A stretch of DNA of 64,000 nt from the NCBI RefSeq assembly GCF_020329505.1, contig NZ_JAGKJJ010000004.1, forward strand, positions 62,001-126,000, given 5' to 3'. Of the stretch, positions 26,926-35,154 are shown one piece after another. Numbering within the stretch: position 1 is the first letter of the stretch; the number at the start of each line of letters is the position of its first letter. The stretch comes from Bradyrhizobium semiaridum (GTDB lineage: Bacteria > Pseudomonadota > Alphaproteobacteria > Rhizobiales > Xanthobacteraceae). The position numbers and the translations under genes are program-made. The notes under the pieces are model-generated. The model was not told where the DNA came from and did not search any database. It saw only the letters and a program-made list of their open reading frames with translations.

Positions 26926-27422
26926 TCAATTATCACCAGCGGCTCGCCGAATTCGACGGGCTGGCCATCTTCGACGAGGAGCTGGGTCACCGTGCCGGCG
27001 CGCGGTGACGGGATCTGGTTCATCGTCTTCATCGCTTCGATGATCAGGAGCGTCTGGCCGGCGTTGACCTTCGAGCCGACCTCGATGAACGGCTTGGCGC
27101 CGGGCTCCGGCGCCCAATAGGCGGTGCCGACCATCGGCGAGGGCACGACGCCCGGATGCTTGGCGAAGTCGGTGGCCGCGGCTGCCGGAGCCGCTGCTGC
27201 AACAGCGGGCACGGCTACGGCCTGTACCGAAGCGGCGGGGACGGATGCGGCGATGCTGATGTTGCGCGCGACACGGACGCGCAGGCCGGCGCGCTCGATC
27301 TCGATCTCGGTGAGGTTGGTCTCGGCGAGCAGCAGCGCGAGCTCGCGGATGAGGGCGCTGTCGTCGCTCTTGCTCTCGCTCTTGGACTTGGCGGTTGATT
27401 TATCGTCTGGCTGGCGCGCCAT
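26922..27422 (-). CDS. accB: Acetyl-CoA carboxylase biotin carboxyl carrier protein
   Basis: This 166-residue carrier has a charged helical N-terminus (about 1-60), an Ala/Val/Pro-rich flexible linker (about 60-90) and a C-terminal biotinyl domain. The biotinylated Lys is in [11 protein letters not shown], preceded by the thumb-type stretch [14 protein letters not shown]. It carries the carboxyl group from AccC to the carboxyltransferase. It lies between aroQ and accC on the same strand, as in most alphaproteobacteria, and all three are probably co-transcribed. Confidence 0.97.
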   Translation of the reverse strand: MARQPDDKSTAKSKSESKSDDSALIRELALLLAETNLTEIEIERAGLRVRVARNISIAASVPAASVQAVAVPAVAAAAPAAAATDFAKHPGVVPSPMVGTAYWAPEPGAKPFIEVGSKVNAGQTLLIIEAMKTMNQIPSPRAGTVTQLLVEDGQPVEFGEPLVIIE

Positions 27423-27474
27423 GATCTTTGATCCGGAATCTCTGTCTGGTGACGGGGAACGTCAGGATTGGCGG

Positions 27475-27936
27475 TTAAGTCGTTGCTTTGGCGCCGATCT
27501 TGGTGGCGAGCCCAATGATGGCGAGGCGGTAGCCGTCGATGCCAAAACCGCAAAGCGACGCGAACGCGGCTTTAGCAGTGAACGAGTGGTGCCGGAAGCT
27601 CTCCCGGGCGTGGATATTGCTGACATGGACCTCGACGGCCGGGATTTTCGCGGCGACCAGCGCATCGTGCAGCGCGATCGAGGTATGGGAATAGCCGCCG
27701 GCATTGATGATGATGCCGACCGCCTTCTTGGCGTGGGCCTCGTGAATGAAGTCGATCAGCTCGCCCTCGCGGTTGGACTGCCGGCAATCGGCGGTCAGGC
27801 CGAACTGCTTGGCGGTGTCCGCGCACAGCTTCTCGACGTCGGCGAGCGTGGCGTGGCCGTAGGTCTCGGGCTCGCGGGTCCCCAGCAGATTGAGGTTCGG
27901 CCCGTTCAGGACATAGATCGTTCCGGCAGCAGCCAT
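27475..27936 (-). CDS. aroQ: 3-dehydroquinate dehydratase, type II
   Basis: This 153-residue enzyme of the shikimate pathway converts 3-dehydroquinate to 3-dehydroshikimate. It forms a dodecamer in the cytoplasm. Type II motifs are present: the N-terminal [35 protein letters not shown], the substrate-binding [17 protein letters not shown] and the His-bearing [21 protein letters not shown] 27936 and GTG 27942 are both possible starts with equally weak ribosome binding sites; the ATG is listed. It heads the aroQ-accB-accC unit. Confidence 0.95.
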   Translation of the reverse strand: MAAAGTIYVLNGPNLNLLGTREPETYGHATLADVEKLCADTAKQFGLTADCRQSNREGELIDFIHEAHAKKAVGIIINAGGYSHTSIALHDALVAAKIPAVEVHVSNIHARESFRHHSFTAKAAFASLCGFGIDGYRLAIIGLATKIGAKATT

Positions 27937-28156
27937 TTCCACAGGTTCCGACGCGGTGAAGTGGGGCGGGTTATAGGTAACAACCGGCCACAGGGGAAGC
28001 CTTTAGGTGCGTTGCAGGCGTCTTCAACAGCTTCGTCCCGGCTGTCAGGCTGCCGCCGTAACCTACGGAAAACGCTGATTAACCAAACTTTATGGGCAGA
28101 GCGCTCGGACGCGCGGTCCTTGCCCGTCATCCACTGCCGAAGCCGGGGGGCGCCCA

Positions 28157-28185
28157 GCAAAACCCCGCCCGAAGGGGGCGGGGTT
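28157..28185 (-). terminator. Rho-independent terminator of the DUF1236 gene
   Basis: On the minus strand AACCCCGCC pairs with GGCGGGGTT (28161-28169 with 28177-28185) around a short loop and runs into TTTT. It is about 48 bp after the DUF1236 stop codon. Confidence 0.82.
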
Positions 28186-28232
28186 CGCAATGCGGCGAGG
28201 GCGCATCGGCCGCCCTCGTATCGAGGCCAGAC

Positions 28233-29087
28233 TTAGCCCTCGATGATGTAGACGATCTCGTGGGTCTCCGGCTGCACGATCACGTAGCGGCCCTTGACCA
28301 GGATGACCTGGTAACCGCGCCACTGCGGATAGATCGCGACGACCCGCTCCGGGACCGGGTAGAAGTGCACGTTGGCCGGGACACGCGTGCCGACCGAGAC
28401 GTTGAAGTTCACGTTGTTGACCTCGGTGATCTTCTCCGACCTGATCGCGGTCGAGATCTCGCTGCGCTTCTCGGGGGGCGGAGCCGCGGTGGCCGACGTC
28501 GCCGCGTTGCCGGTCGTGGTCTGGGTACGGCTGGTGTCGTTGGTCTGCGCGCGGTTGGTGTCCGTGCCGCTCTTGGTCTGGGCATTCTGGTTGGTGTCGG
28601 TCGTGCCCTTGGTCTGAGCGTTCTGGTTGGTCGTGGAGCCGCTCTTATCGCGCTGCTCGGCCTTCATGTTGCCGGACTTGTCACGCTCCTCGGCTTTCAT
28701 GTTGCCGCTCTTGTCGCGGCCCTCGGCCTTCATGTCCTTGGAGCCCTTGGCCCCTTCGTTCTCCGAGCTCATCCCCTTGGAATGCTGGGTGCTGTCCTGC
28801 GCGCCCTTGGAGGAGGCGCCGGACTTGTCGGAGTCCGAGGACTTCATGCCGGATTCACCCTGGCCGGAGCGGGACTGGCCGGTGGTCGAATGCTCGGAAC
28901 CCTTCTTGCCGTCCGAGTCATGCTGCATGGTGCCGGATGAGGCGCCACCCGACGGCGCATTGTGCTGCATCGTCGCGCCGCCGCCGGCACCGGGCGATTC
29001 CTTGCCGCCGGTGCCCTGCGCATTTGCAAAGCCCGCACCGGCGATCAGAGCCGCCGCGGCGACCGAAATCAGAAAGCGATTTGTCAT
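28233..29087 (-). CDS. Exported DUF1236 protein with a low-complexity repeat region
   Basis: This is a 284-residue secreted protein. It has a signal peptide (NRFLISVAAAALIAGAGFAN, cut after NAQ), a long hydrophilic middle rich in Gly, Ser, Lys, Asp and Thr, and a C-terminal DUF1236 domain of about 85 residues (EISTAIRSEKITEVNN, then VVAIYPQWRGYQVILVKG and VQPETHEIVYIIE). The middle has three near-copies of RDKSGNMKAE and two of TNQNAQTK, which suggests slippage or selection for disorder. DUF1236 is a small domain common in Rhizobiales with unknown function. The ATG at 29087 has AGGAGGAA upstream, the best ribosome binding site in the window. It has its own terminator, and an exact EcfG promoter sits 39 bp upstream. 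Confidence 0.85.
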   Translation of the reverse strand: MTNRFLISVAAAALIAGAGFANAQGTGGKESPGAGGGATMQHNAPSGGASSGTMQHDSDGKKGSEHSTTGQSRSGQGESGMKSSDSDKSGASSKGAQDSTQHSKGMSSENEGAKGSKDMKAEGRDKSGNMKAEERDKSGNMKAEQRDKSGSTTNQNAQTKGTTDTNQNAQTKSGTDTNRAQTNDTSRTQTTTGNAATSATAAPPPEKRSEISTAIRSEKITEVNNVNFNVSVGTRVPANVHFYPVPERVVAIYPQWRGYQVILVKGRYVIVQPETHEIVYIIEG

Positions 29088-29125
29088 GGAATTCCTCCTC
29101 ACATGTCTGCATTGCCCGCGCCGAC

Positions 29126-29150
29126 AACGAGAGAAGGTGCGCGATGTTCC
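29126..29150 (-). promoter_or_regulatory. EcfG (general stress sigma) promoter of the DUF1236 gene
   Basis: On the minus strand GGAAC (29150-29146) is followed after exactly 16 nt by CGTT (29129-29126), a perfect match to the GGAAC-N16/17-CGTT consensus of alphaproteobacterial EcfG. The -10 is 39 bp from the ATG, giving a short leader that includes the strong ribosome binding site. Confidence 0.72.
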
Positions 29151-29320
29151 TCGCGAATTTTGGTTCCCCGTGGTTGCACTGTGAATGCGCGATGAACGCG
29201 CGAACGCTTCACCGCAGGCGCAATCGAACTCCATGCTGTCGAAATCGACCTGGCCGTTGCCGCCGCCGACATTGAAGCCGGCGAACCGGTTCGGAGACCC
29301 GGCAAGAAGAAAGGGCAACA

Positions 29321-29349
29321 AAAAATCCGGCTGCGGTGCAGCCGGATTT
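29321..29349 (-). terminator. Rho-independent terminator of the DsbA-like gene
   Basis: AATCCGGCTGC (29324-29334) pairs with GCAGCCGGATT (29338-29348) around a 3-nt loop. On the minus strand a T-run follows (29325-29321 and beyond). It is 26 bp after the DsbA-like stop codon. Confidence 0.88.
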
Positions 29350-29374
29350 CACCACATGAAAGGAATGCCGCCGC

Positions 29375-30142
29375 TCAGCAGGTCGCCTTGCCGCAGCGCG
29401 CGATGCCGATCTTCTCCTTGAGATTGTCGACGCCGACCGCGCCGATCACGACCTGCTTGCCGATCACATAGCTCGGCGTGCCGTTCATGCCCATCGATTC
29501 GGCGAGACGGAAGTTCTCCTCGATGGTCGCCTTGACCTCCGGGCTCGCCATGTCCTTCTCGAGCTTGGCCATGTCGAGGCCGACTTCCTTGGCGACCGCG
29601 AGTGCGCGTGCCTTGTCGGCGGCGCCGCGGCCGCCGAGCAGCTTCTGGTGGAAGTCGAGATACTTCTTGCCGGTCGGGTCCTGCATGCGCACCGCGACCG
29701 CGACCTGCGCGGCCTCGACCGAGCCCTGACTCAGCACCGGGAATTCCTTCAGCACGACCTTCAGCTTCGGGTCCGCCTTCATCAGCTCGAGCATGTCGGT
29801 CATCGCGCGCTTGCAGTAGCCGCAATTGTAATCGAAGAACTCGACGAAGGTGACGTCGCCGTCCTTGTTGCCGACCGTGACGCCGCGCGGCGAGTTGAAG
29901 ATGGTGTCGGCGTTCTTGGCGACGCTCTGCTCATGCTTCTCGGCCTCGGCCGCGGCCTGCCGCTTGGAGAGCTCGTTCATCGCCTCCTCGAGCACCTCGG
30001 GATGCGCGATCAGATAGTTGCGCACGATGGTCTCGATGTCGCCGCGCTGGGTGTCGGTAAAGCTCTGGGCCGACGCCGACAGCGGCGCGGTGCAGACGCC
30101 GAGCGCGAGCAGGGCGGGGGCAAGAAAACGAAGCGCTGGCAT
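29375..30142 (-). CDS. Periplasmic DsbA family thiol-disulfide oxidoreductase (Com1/ScsC-like)
   Basis: This 255-residue protein has a signal peptide (LRFLAPALLALGVCTAPLSA, cut at ASA-Q). An N-terminal helical segment (VRNYLIAHPEVLEEAMNEL) follows, like the oligomerisation stalk of ScsC/Com1 proteins. The DsbA-type thioredoxin fold has the active site FFDYNCGYCKRA (CGYC, about residues 108-111) and the cis-Pro loop GMNGTPSYVIG. Two further Cys lie at the extreme C-terminus (ARCGKATC). It probably oxidises or isomerises disulfides in periplasmic proteins. It lies 97 bp after the M48 protease gene on the same strand and has its own terminator. Confidence 0.9.
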   Translation of the reverse strand: MPALRFLAPALLALGVCTAPLSASAQSFTDTQRGDIETIVRNYLIAHPEVLEEAMNELSKRQAAAEAEKHEQSVAKNADTIFNSPRGVTVGNKDGDVTFVEFFDYNCGYCKRAMTDMLELMKADPKLKVVLKEFPVLSQGSVEAAQVAVAVRMQDPTGKKYLDFHQKLLGGRGAADKARALAVAKEVGLDMAKLEKDMASPEVKATIEENFRLAESMGMNGTPSYVIGKQVVIGAVGVDNLKEKIGIARCGKATC

Positions 30143-30239
30143 GACAAAATCCTTGTTCGGCGTGGCTCGAAAGATGGCCGGGAAAAACCGGGGCCGTGAG
30201 CCGGTTGCGGTGATCGTTGTATGGAACTTGCGTTTATTT

Positions 30240-31700
30240 CTAGTTGTTTTTCTGACCCGGCATCGGCTTGGCGCTCACAATGTCGTCAGCTTTGACCCAG
30301 CCGGGCGTGCCGATGGCGAATCTCGTCTTCGCGCGCGACGCCAGGTCGCGGGCGGTCTTGGTGTCGCCGCGCAGATAAGCGGCCTGCGCCGAGGCGAGGT
30401 CGGCCTGCGCGTAGTCGCCCTTGCGGCCATAGGCCATCGCGAGCTGGGTGAAGCCGATCGGCGCCTCGGGCTCGCGGGCGACGGCGGCACGCAGGATGCT
30501 GATCGCCTCGTCGGTGAGGCCCTTGTTGTCGGATGCGACGAGGGCCTGGCCGAGCAGCATCTCGATCAGCGGCGAATTGCCGGACAGCTGCACCGCCTTG
30601 CGCAGCGGGGCGATCGCCTCCGCCGGCCGGCCGCCTTCGAGCAGCGCCTGGCCGCGCAGCTCGTAGAAGTAGGGATTGTTCGGCTGCACCTGGATCAGGC
30701 CGTCGATCTGGGCGATCGCCGATCGCAGGTCGCCGTGCAGATAGGTGGTGATGGCGCGGGCATAGCGCGCCGGGAGGCTGTTGTTGGACAACGGATAGCG
30801 GCGATAGACGGTGTCCTGCCGCTCCATGAAGCCCGAGATCTTGGCGCGCATCATGTCGTGACGGAGCTGCAGCGCCGGGTCGTCCTTCTTGTCCCAATAG
30901 GGGCTCGAGCGCGCCAGGCCTTCCAGCGCCGCGACGCGGTCCACCGGCATCGGATGCGATTGCAGATAGGGGTCGGCGCCGCGCGCGGCGAACAGGCCCT
31001 CGTCGCTGAAGCGCTTGAAGGTCTCGTACATGCCTTTGGGGGACTGTCCGGTCGCGGTCAGGAACTTGACGCCGGCACGGTCGGCGTTTTCCTCCTGCGC
31101 GCGCTGATAGGATAGCAGCGTGCGCATCACCATCGACTGCGGCGCGGAGATCGCCGCGGCACCCGCGCTGGACAGGCCGTTGCCGGCGCCGCCGCGCGCG
31201 CCCGCGGCCATCGCGCCGGCACCGAGCAGCATCGCGATGATCATCTGCGTCTGCGCCTGCGCCAGCCGCTCACGCATCTTGGCAAGATGGCCGCCGGCAA
31301 GATGGCCGGTTTCATGCGCCAGCACGCCGATGATCTGGTTCGGCGTCTCCGATTGCAGCAGCGCGCCATAGTTCACGAAGATGCGGCGACCGTCGGCGAC
31401 GAACGCATTGAACGCGCCGTCGTTGATGATCACGATCTGGATGTTCTGCTTCTCGAGCCCGGCAGCGCGCAGGATCGGCCTTGTATATTCGCGCAGCAGC
31501 TGCTCGGACTCGGTATCGCGCAGCACCGGCGGCCCTTTCTGCTGCGCCCGTGCTGTCGTGACCGGGCCGACCGCGAGCGCGACTGCGGTCAGAACTGCGG
31601 TCAGCCTGAAAGTCTTGTTGTGGGTCTTGGCGCGAGGCGCAGGGCGGAACAGCATGAGGCGATCTATCGGCGATGGCCGGGCGCGCAACGGCAAGGCCAT
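30240..31700 (-). CDS. M48 family metalloprotease with TPR repeats, BepA-like
   Basis: This 486-residue periplasmic protease has a hydrophobic signal-type segment after a basic N-terminus (RLTAVLTAVALAVGPVTTA). The Zn site is GVLAHETGHLAGGHL, and the third ligand is probably the Glu in YQRAQEENADRAG. The C-terminal half (about 280-470) has tetratricopeptide repeats (IDGLIQVQPNNPYFYELRG, then EAIAPLRKAVQLSG). Protease-plus-TPR is the BepA/YfgC layout, which degrades or matures stalled outer-membrane proteins. The start is uncertain: ATG 31700 is listed, but 31655 (MLFRPAPRAK) would place the signal peptide closer to the N-terminus. Confidence 0.88.
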   Translation of the reverse strand: MALPLRARPSPIDRLMLFRPAPRAKTHNKTFRLTAVLTAVALAVGPVTTARAQQKGPPVLRDTESEQLLREYTRPILRAAGLEKQNIQIVIINDGAFNAFVADGRRIFVNYGALLQSETPNQIIGVLAHETGHLAGGHLAKMRERLAQAQTQMIIAMLLGAGAMAAGARGGAGNGLSSAGAAAISAPQSMVMRTLLSYQRAQEENADRAGVKFLTATGQSPKGMYETFKRFSDEGLFAARGADPYLQSHPMPVDRVAALEGLARSSPYWDKKDDPALQLRHDMMRAKISGFMERQDTVYRRYPLSNNSLPARYARAITTYLHGDLRSAIAQIDGLIQVQPNNPYFYELRGQALLEGGRPAEAIAPLRKAVQLSGNSPLIEMLLGQALVASDNKGLTDEAISILRAAVAREPEAPIGFTQLAMAYGRKGDYAQADLASAQAAYLRGDTKTARDLASRAKTRFAIGTPGWVKADDIVSAKPMPGQKNN

Positions 31701-31884
31701 ATTACGGCCCTGATCGGACCCGGCGCGCGGCACAGTCGGTTGTTCTTGCGGTTTTTCGTCACGCGGACCGTGTATTCACTTGGCCTGAAAGCGCTATAAG
31801 GAGCCACCGAATGCGGCCAGTCTGGGGCGGTACCCGATTGCGGGAACCGTGATCCGGCAGCGGCCCGTGCCATAGCAGAATTCC

Positions 31885-33072
31885 ATGCGCGAAGCGACAC
31901 TGAGAAACCGTGTAACCAGCCTTTTGACCGCGTCCGGGCGGAGCGATGTTCCACCGTTCATGGTGATGGACGTGATGGCTGCGGCAGCCCGAATCGAGGC
32001 CGCCGGCGGCCACGTCATCCACATGGAGGTCGGCCAGCCTGCCGCGGGCGCGCCGCAGCCGGCGATCGCGGCGGCGCAGGCCGCGCTCCAGGGCGGACGG
32101 ATCGACTACACCTCCGCGCTCGGGATTCCGTCCCTGCGCGCGCGCATCGCCCGGCATTACCGCGACACGTATGGATGCGAGGTCGACGCCGAACGCATCA
32201 TCGTCACCACGGGCTCGTCGGGCGGATTCATCCTCGCGTTCCTCGCGATGTTCGAGCCGGGTGACCGCGTCGCGGTTACCGTGCCCGGCTATCCGCCGTA
32301 CCGGCACATCCTGACCGCGCTCGGCTGCGAGCCGGTGCTGATCGAAACCTCGGGCGACACCCGCCATGCGCTGACCGGTGAGGCGCTGCTTGCCGCGCAT
32401 CGCAAGACGCCGCTACAGGGCGTGCTGGTCGGCAGCCCCGCAAATCCGACCGGCACCATGATGTCGCGCGAGGCATTGGCGGGCCTGATGGCGGCCGCCG
32501 ACAGCGCCGGCATCCGCTTCATCTCCGACGAGATCTATCACGGGCTCGACTACGCATTCCCGGCGGTGACGGCTGCCGAGCTGTCGCCGCAGGCGCTGGT
32601 GATCAACTCGTTCTCGAAATACTTTTGCATGACCGGCTGGCGCGTCGGCTGGATGGTGGTGCCCGAGGTGCTGGTGCGGCCGATCGAGCGGCTGCAGCAG
32701 AACCTCTCGATCTCGGTGCCGACGCTGTCGCAGATCGCGGCCGAGGCGGCGTTCGACGGCCGCGAGGAGATGGAAGCGATCAAGCGCGGTTATCAGGAGA
32801 ACCGCCGCATTCTTATCGAGGGCCTGCCGAAGGCGGGACTGACGAAATTTTTACCCGCCGACGGCGCGTTCTATCTCTATGCCGACGTCTCCGACTTCAC
32901 GTCGGACAGCTTTGCTTTCGCCAGTGAAATGCTGGAGAAGGCGCATGTCGCGGCGACGCCGGGTGTCGATTTCGATCCGATCCATGGTCGCAGCTTCATC
33001 CGCTTCTCCTATGCGCGCTCGGCAGCCGACATGGAGGAAGCGGTTGCGCGGATCGCGCATTGCCTTAAATAG
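31885..33072 (+). CDS. PLP-dependent class I/II aminotransferase
   Basis: This 395-residue fold-type I enzyme resembles aspartate/aromatic aminotransferases of the AAT-I group. Motifs are MEVGQPAAGAPQPAI near the N-terminus, VTTGSSGGFILAFLA for the PLP phosphate, GSPANPTGTMMS, ISDEIYHGLDY, the Schiff-base Lys in NSFSKYFCMTGWRVGW, and the carboxylate-binding Arg in SFIRFSYARS. The amino-acid substrate cannot be told. It is divergent from the M48 gene and 33 bp upstream of bioY on the same strand, so these may share a transcript. The relation to biotin is not obvious. Confidence 0.9.
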   Translation: MREATLRNRVTSLLTASGRSDVPPFMVMDVMAAAARIEAAGGHVIHMEVGQPAAGAPQPAIAAAQAALQGGRIDYTSALGIPSLRARIARHYRDTYGCEVDAERIIVTTGSSGGFILAFLAMFEPGDRVAVTVPGYPPYRHILTALGCEPVLIETSGDTRHALTGEALLAAHRKTPLQGVLVGSPANPTGTMMSREALAGLMAAADSAGIRFISDEIYHGLDYAFPAVTAAELSPQALVINSFSKYFCMTGWRVGWMVVPEVLVRPIERLQQNLSISVPTLSQIAAEAAFDGREEMEAIKRGYQENRRILIEGLPKAGLTKFLPADGAFYLYADVSDFTSDSFAFASEMLEKAHVAATPGVDFDPIHGRSFIRFSYARSAADMEEAVARIAHCLK

Positions 33073-33105
33073 CCGCCATCTTCCAGCGCCATCCCGGAGT
33101 CCATC

Positions 33106-33723
33106 TTGTCAATCCAATCGGTTTCGCAGTCCGCCGCCGCGCGGCATTTTCCTCTCGCGTCCGTGCTGTGGCCCGCGCGGGCCGGGCAGAACGCCGGCAT
33201 CGTCCGCGCCGTCGTGCTGGTGGCGTTCGGCACCGCATTGTTGACTCTGTCAGCGAAAGTGAACCTGCCGCTGCCCTATGTGCCGATGACGCTGCAGACG
33301 CTCGCGGTGCTGATGATCGGCGCGATTTATGGCTGGCGGCTTGGTGGCGCGACCTTGATCGCCTATCTCGCCGAAGGCGCGCTCGGCATGCCGGTGTTCG
33401 CCGGTCCGGTCGGCGGCCTCGCGCCGCTGCTCGGACCGACCGGCGGCTATTTGTTTGGATTTGTGGCCGGCGCGCTCATCACAGGCTGGCTCGCTGAACG
33501 CGGCTGGGACCGCAGCGTGGCCTTGCTGTTCGTGGCAATGGCGATCGGCCACGCTGTCATCTTCGTGGCGGGCTTCGTGTGGCTCGCTTTCGGCACCGGG
33601 CTTGGTGTCGAGAAGGCATGGCTGGTCGGCGTCGTGCCGTTCGTCGCCGCGTCGGTGGTCAAGAATGCGCTGGGTGCCGCGCTGGTGCCGGCTGCCCGGC
33701 GGCTGGCCGATCGCCGCGGATAA
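33106..33723 (+). CDS. bioY: Biotin transporter BioY (ECF substrate-binding component)
   Basis: This 205-residue integral membrane protein has six hydrophobic segments and the BioY signatures VNLPLPYVPMTLQTLAVLMIG, LAEGALGMPVFAG and LLGPTGGYLFGFVAGALITG. BioY is the high-affinity biotin-binding S-component of an energy-coupling-factor importer. No bioM or bioN gene lies next to it, so it either uses a shared energising module encoded elsewhere or works alone, as reported for solitary BioY proteins. The start at 33106 may be TTG or an internal alternative; the conserved part begins at about residue 28. Confidence 0.92.
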   Translation: MSIQSVSQSAAARHFPLASVLWPARAGQNAGIVRAVVLVAFGTALLTLSAKVNLPLPYVPMTLQTLAVLMIGAIYGWRLGGATLIAYLAEGALGMPVFAGPVGGLAPLLGPTGGYLFGFVAGALITGWLAERGWDRSVALLFVAMAIGHAVIFVAGFVWLAFGTGLGVEKAWLVGVVPFVAASVVKNALGAALVPAARRLADRRG

Positions 33724-33756
33724 AGGCAGACCTCGGCATAGTTCCATTTGACTTGA

Positions 33757-33779
33757 ACAGCCAAGTTGATCTTGGCTGT
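33757..33779. promoter_or_regulatory. Inverted repeat upstream of dctA
   Basis: ACAGCCAAG (33757-33765) and CTTGGCTGT (33771-33779) are perfect complements around TTGAT. It lies 28 bp before the dctA start and has no T-run, so an operator or leader hairpin is more likely than a terminator. Confidence 0.5.
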
Positions 33780-33807
33780 CAGCCTCGTTTCTGAGGGGGA
33801 GTGAAAC

Positions 33808-35142
33808 ATGGCGACGACAACCGTTGCCACGGGCGCGCCGGCGGCTGCCGACGCCAAGCCGTGGTACAAGATCCTCTATGTCCAGGTCCTGATCGCGATC
33901 GTGCTTGGCGCATTGGTCGGCTGGCTGTGGCCGGGCCTTGCCACCAACGACTGGATCAAGGCGCTCGGCGACGGCTTCATCAAGCTGATCAAGATGGTGA
34001 TCGCGCCGATCATCTTCTGCACCGTCGTCTCCGGCATCGCGCATATCCAGGACGCCAAGAAAGTCGGCCGCATCGGCGTCAAGGCGCTGGTCTATTTCGA
34101 AGTCGTCTCGACCTTCGCGCTGATGATCGGGCTGATCGTCGGCAATCTCGTGAAGCCGGGCGCGGGCTTCGGCGGCGCGGCGGCGAACGCACAGGCGGTC
34201 GCCGGCTACGCCAAGCAGGCGGAAGCGCAGAAGAGCGTCGACTTCGTCCTGCACATCATCCCGGACACCGTGGTCGGCGCATTCGCGCAGGGCGAGATCC
34301 TGCAGGTGCTGCTGTTCTCGGTGCTGTTCGGCTTTGCGATCATGAGCCTCGGCGAACGCGGCCACACCATCCGCTCGTTCATCGACGACGCGGCGCATGC
34401 GGTGTTCGGCGTGATCTCGATCGTGATGCGCGCGGCGCCGATCGGCGCGTTCGGCGCGATGGCCTACACCATCGGCAAGTTCGGCACCGGCGCGATCCTC
34501 AACTTGGTCGGGCTGATCGCGACGTTCTATTTGACCGCCGCGCTGTTCGTGTTCGTGGTGCTCGGCATCATCGCCCGGATGGCCGGGTTCTCGATCTTCA
34601 AGTTCCTGGCCTACATCAAGGACGAGCTCTTGATCGTGCTCGGCACCTCGTCCTCCGAGAGCGCGCTGCCGTCCTTGATGGAGAAGCTGGAACGGCTCGG
34701 CTGCTCCAAATCGGTGGTCGGCCTCGTGGTGCCCACGGGCTACTCGTTCAACCTCGACGGCACCAACATCTACATGACCCTGGCGACGCTGTTCATCGCA
34801 CAGGCGCTCGGCTACGACCTTTCGTTCAGCCAGCAGCTCACGATCCTCGTCGTGGCGATGCTGACCTCGAAGGGGGCGTCCGGCATCACCGGTGCGGGCT
34901 TCATCACGTTGGCGGCGACGCTCGCGGTGGTAGATCCGCGGCTGGTGCCGGGCATGGCGATCGTGCTCGGCATCGACAAGTTCATGAGCGAGTGCCGCGC
35001 GCTGACCAATCTGTGCGGCAACGGCGTTGCCTGCGTGATCGTCGCCTGGTGGGAGGGTGAGCTCGACCGCGACAAGCTCAACGCCAATCTCGCCAGGCAG
35101 ATCGATCCGACCGACATAGAGACGGCACTGACGACGGACTGA
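33808..35142 (+). CDS. dctA: C4-dicarboxylate:cation symporter DctA
   Basis: This 444-residue member of the glutamate/DctA family takes up succinate, fumarate and malate with Na+ or H+. Diagnostic stretches are [19 protein letters not shown], the Ser-rich re-entrant loop [20 protein letters not shown] and the helix-7 motif [20 protein letters not shown], with [19 protein letters not shown] in the C-terminal binding domain. Length is standard. In rhizobia dctA is usually driven by DctBD from a sigma-54 promoter; no dctBD is in the window and I see no good sigma-54 site in the 84 bp upstream. The next gene is convergent with 12 bp between. Confidence 0.95.
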   Translation: MATTTVATGAPAAADAKPWYKILYVQVLIAIVLGALVGWLWPGLATNDWIKALGDGFIKLIKMVIAPIIFCTVVSGIAHIQDAKKVGRIGVKALVYFEVVSTFALMIGLIVGNLVKPGAGFGGAAANAQAVAGYAKQAEAQKSVDFVLHIIPDTVVGAFAQGEILQVLLFSVLFGFAIMSLGERGHTIRSFIDDAAHAVFGVISIVMRAAPIGAFGAMAYTIGKFGTGAILNLVGLIATFYLTAALFVFVVLGIIARMAGFSIFKFLAYIKDELLIVLGTSSSESALPSLMEKLERLGCSKSVVGLVVPTGYSFNLDGTNIYMTLATLFIAQALGYDLSFSQQLTILVVAMLTSKGASGITGAGFITLAATLAVVDPRLVPGMAIVLGIDKFMSECRALTNLCGNGVACVIVAWWEGELDRDKLNANLARQIDPTDIETALTTD

Positions 35143-35154
35143 TTCACTTCCAAG

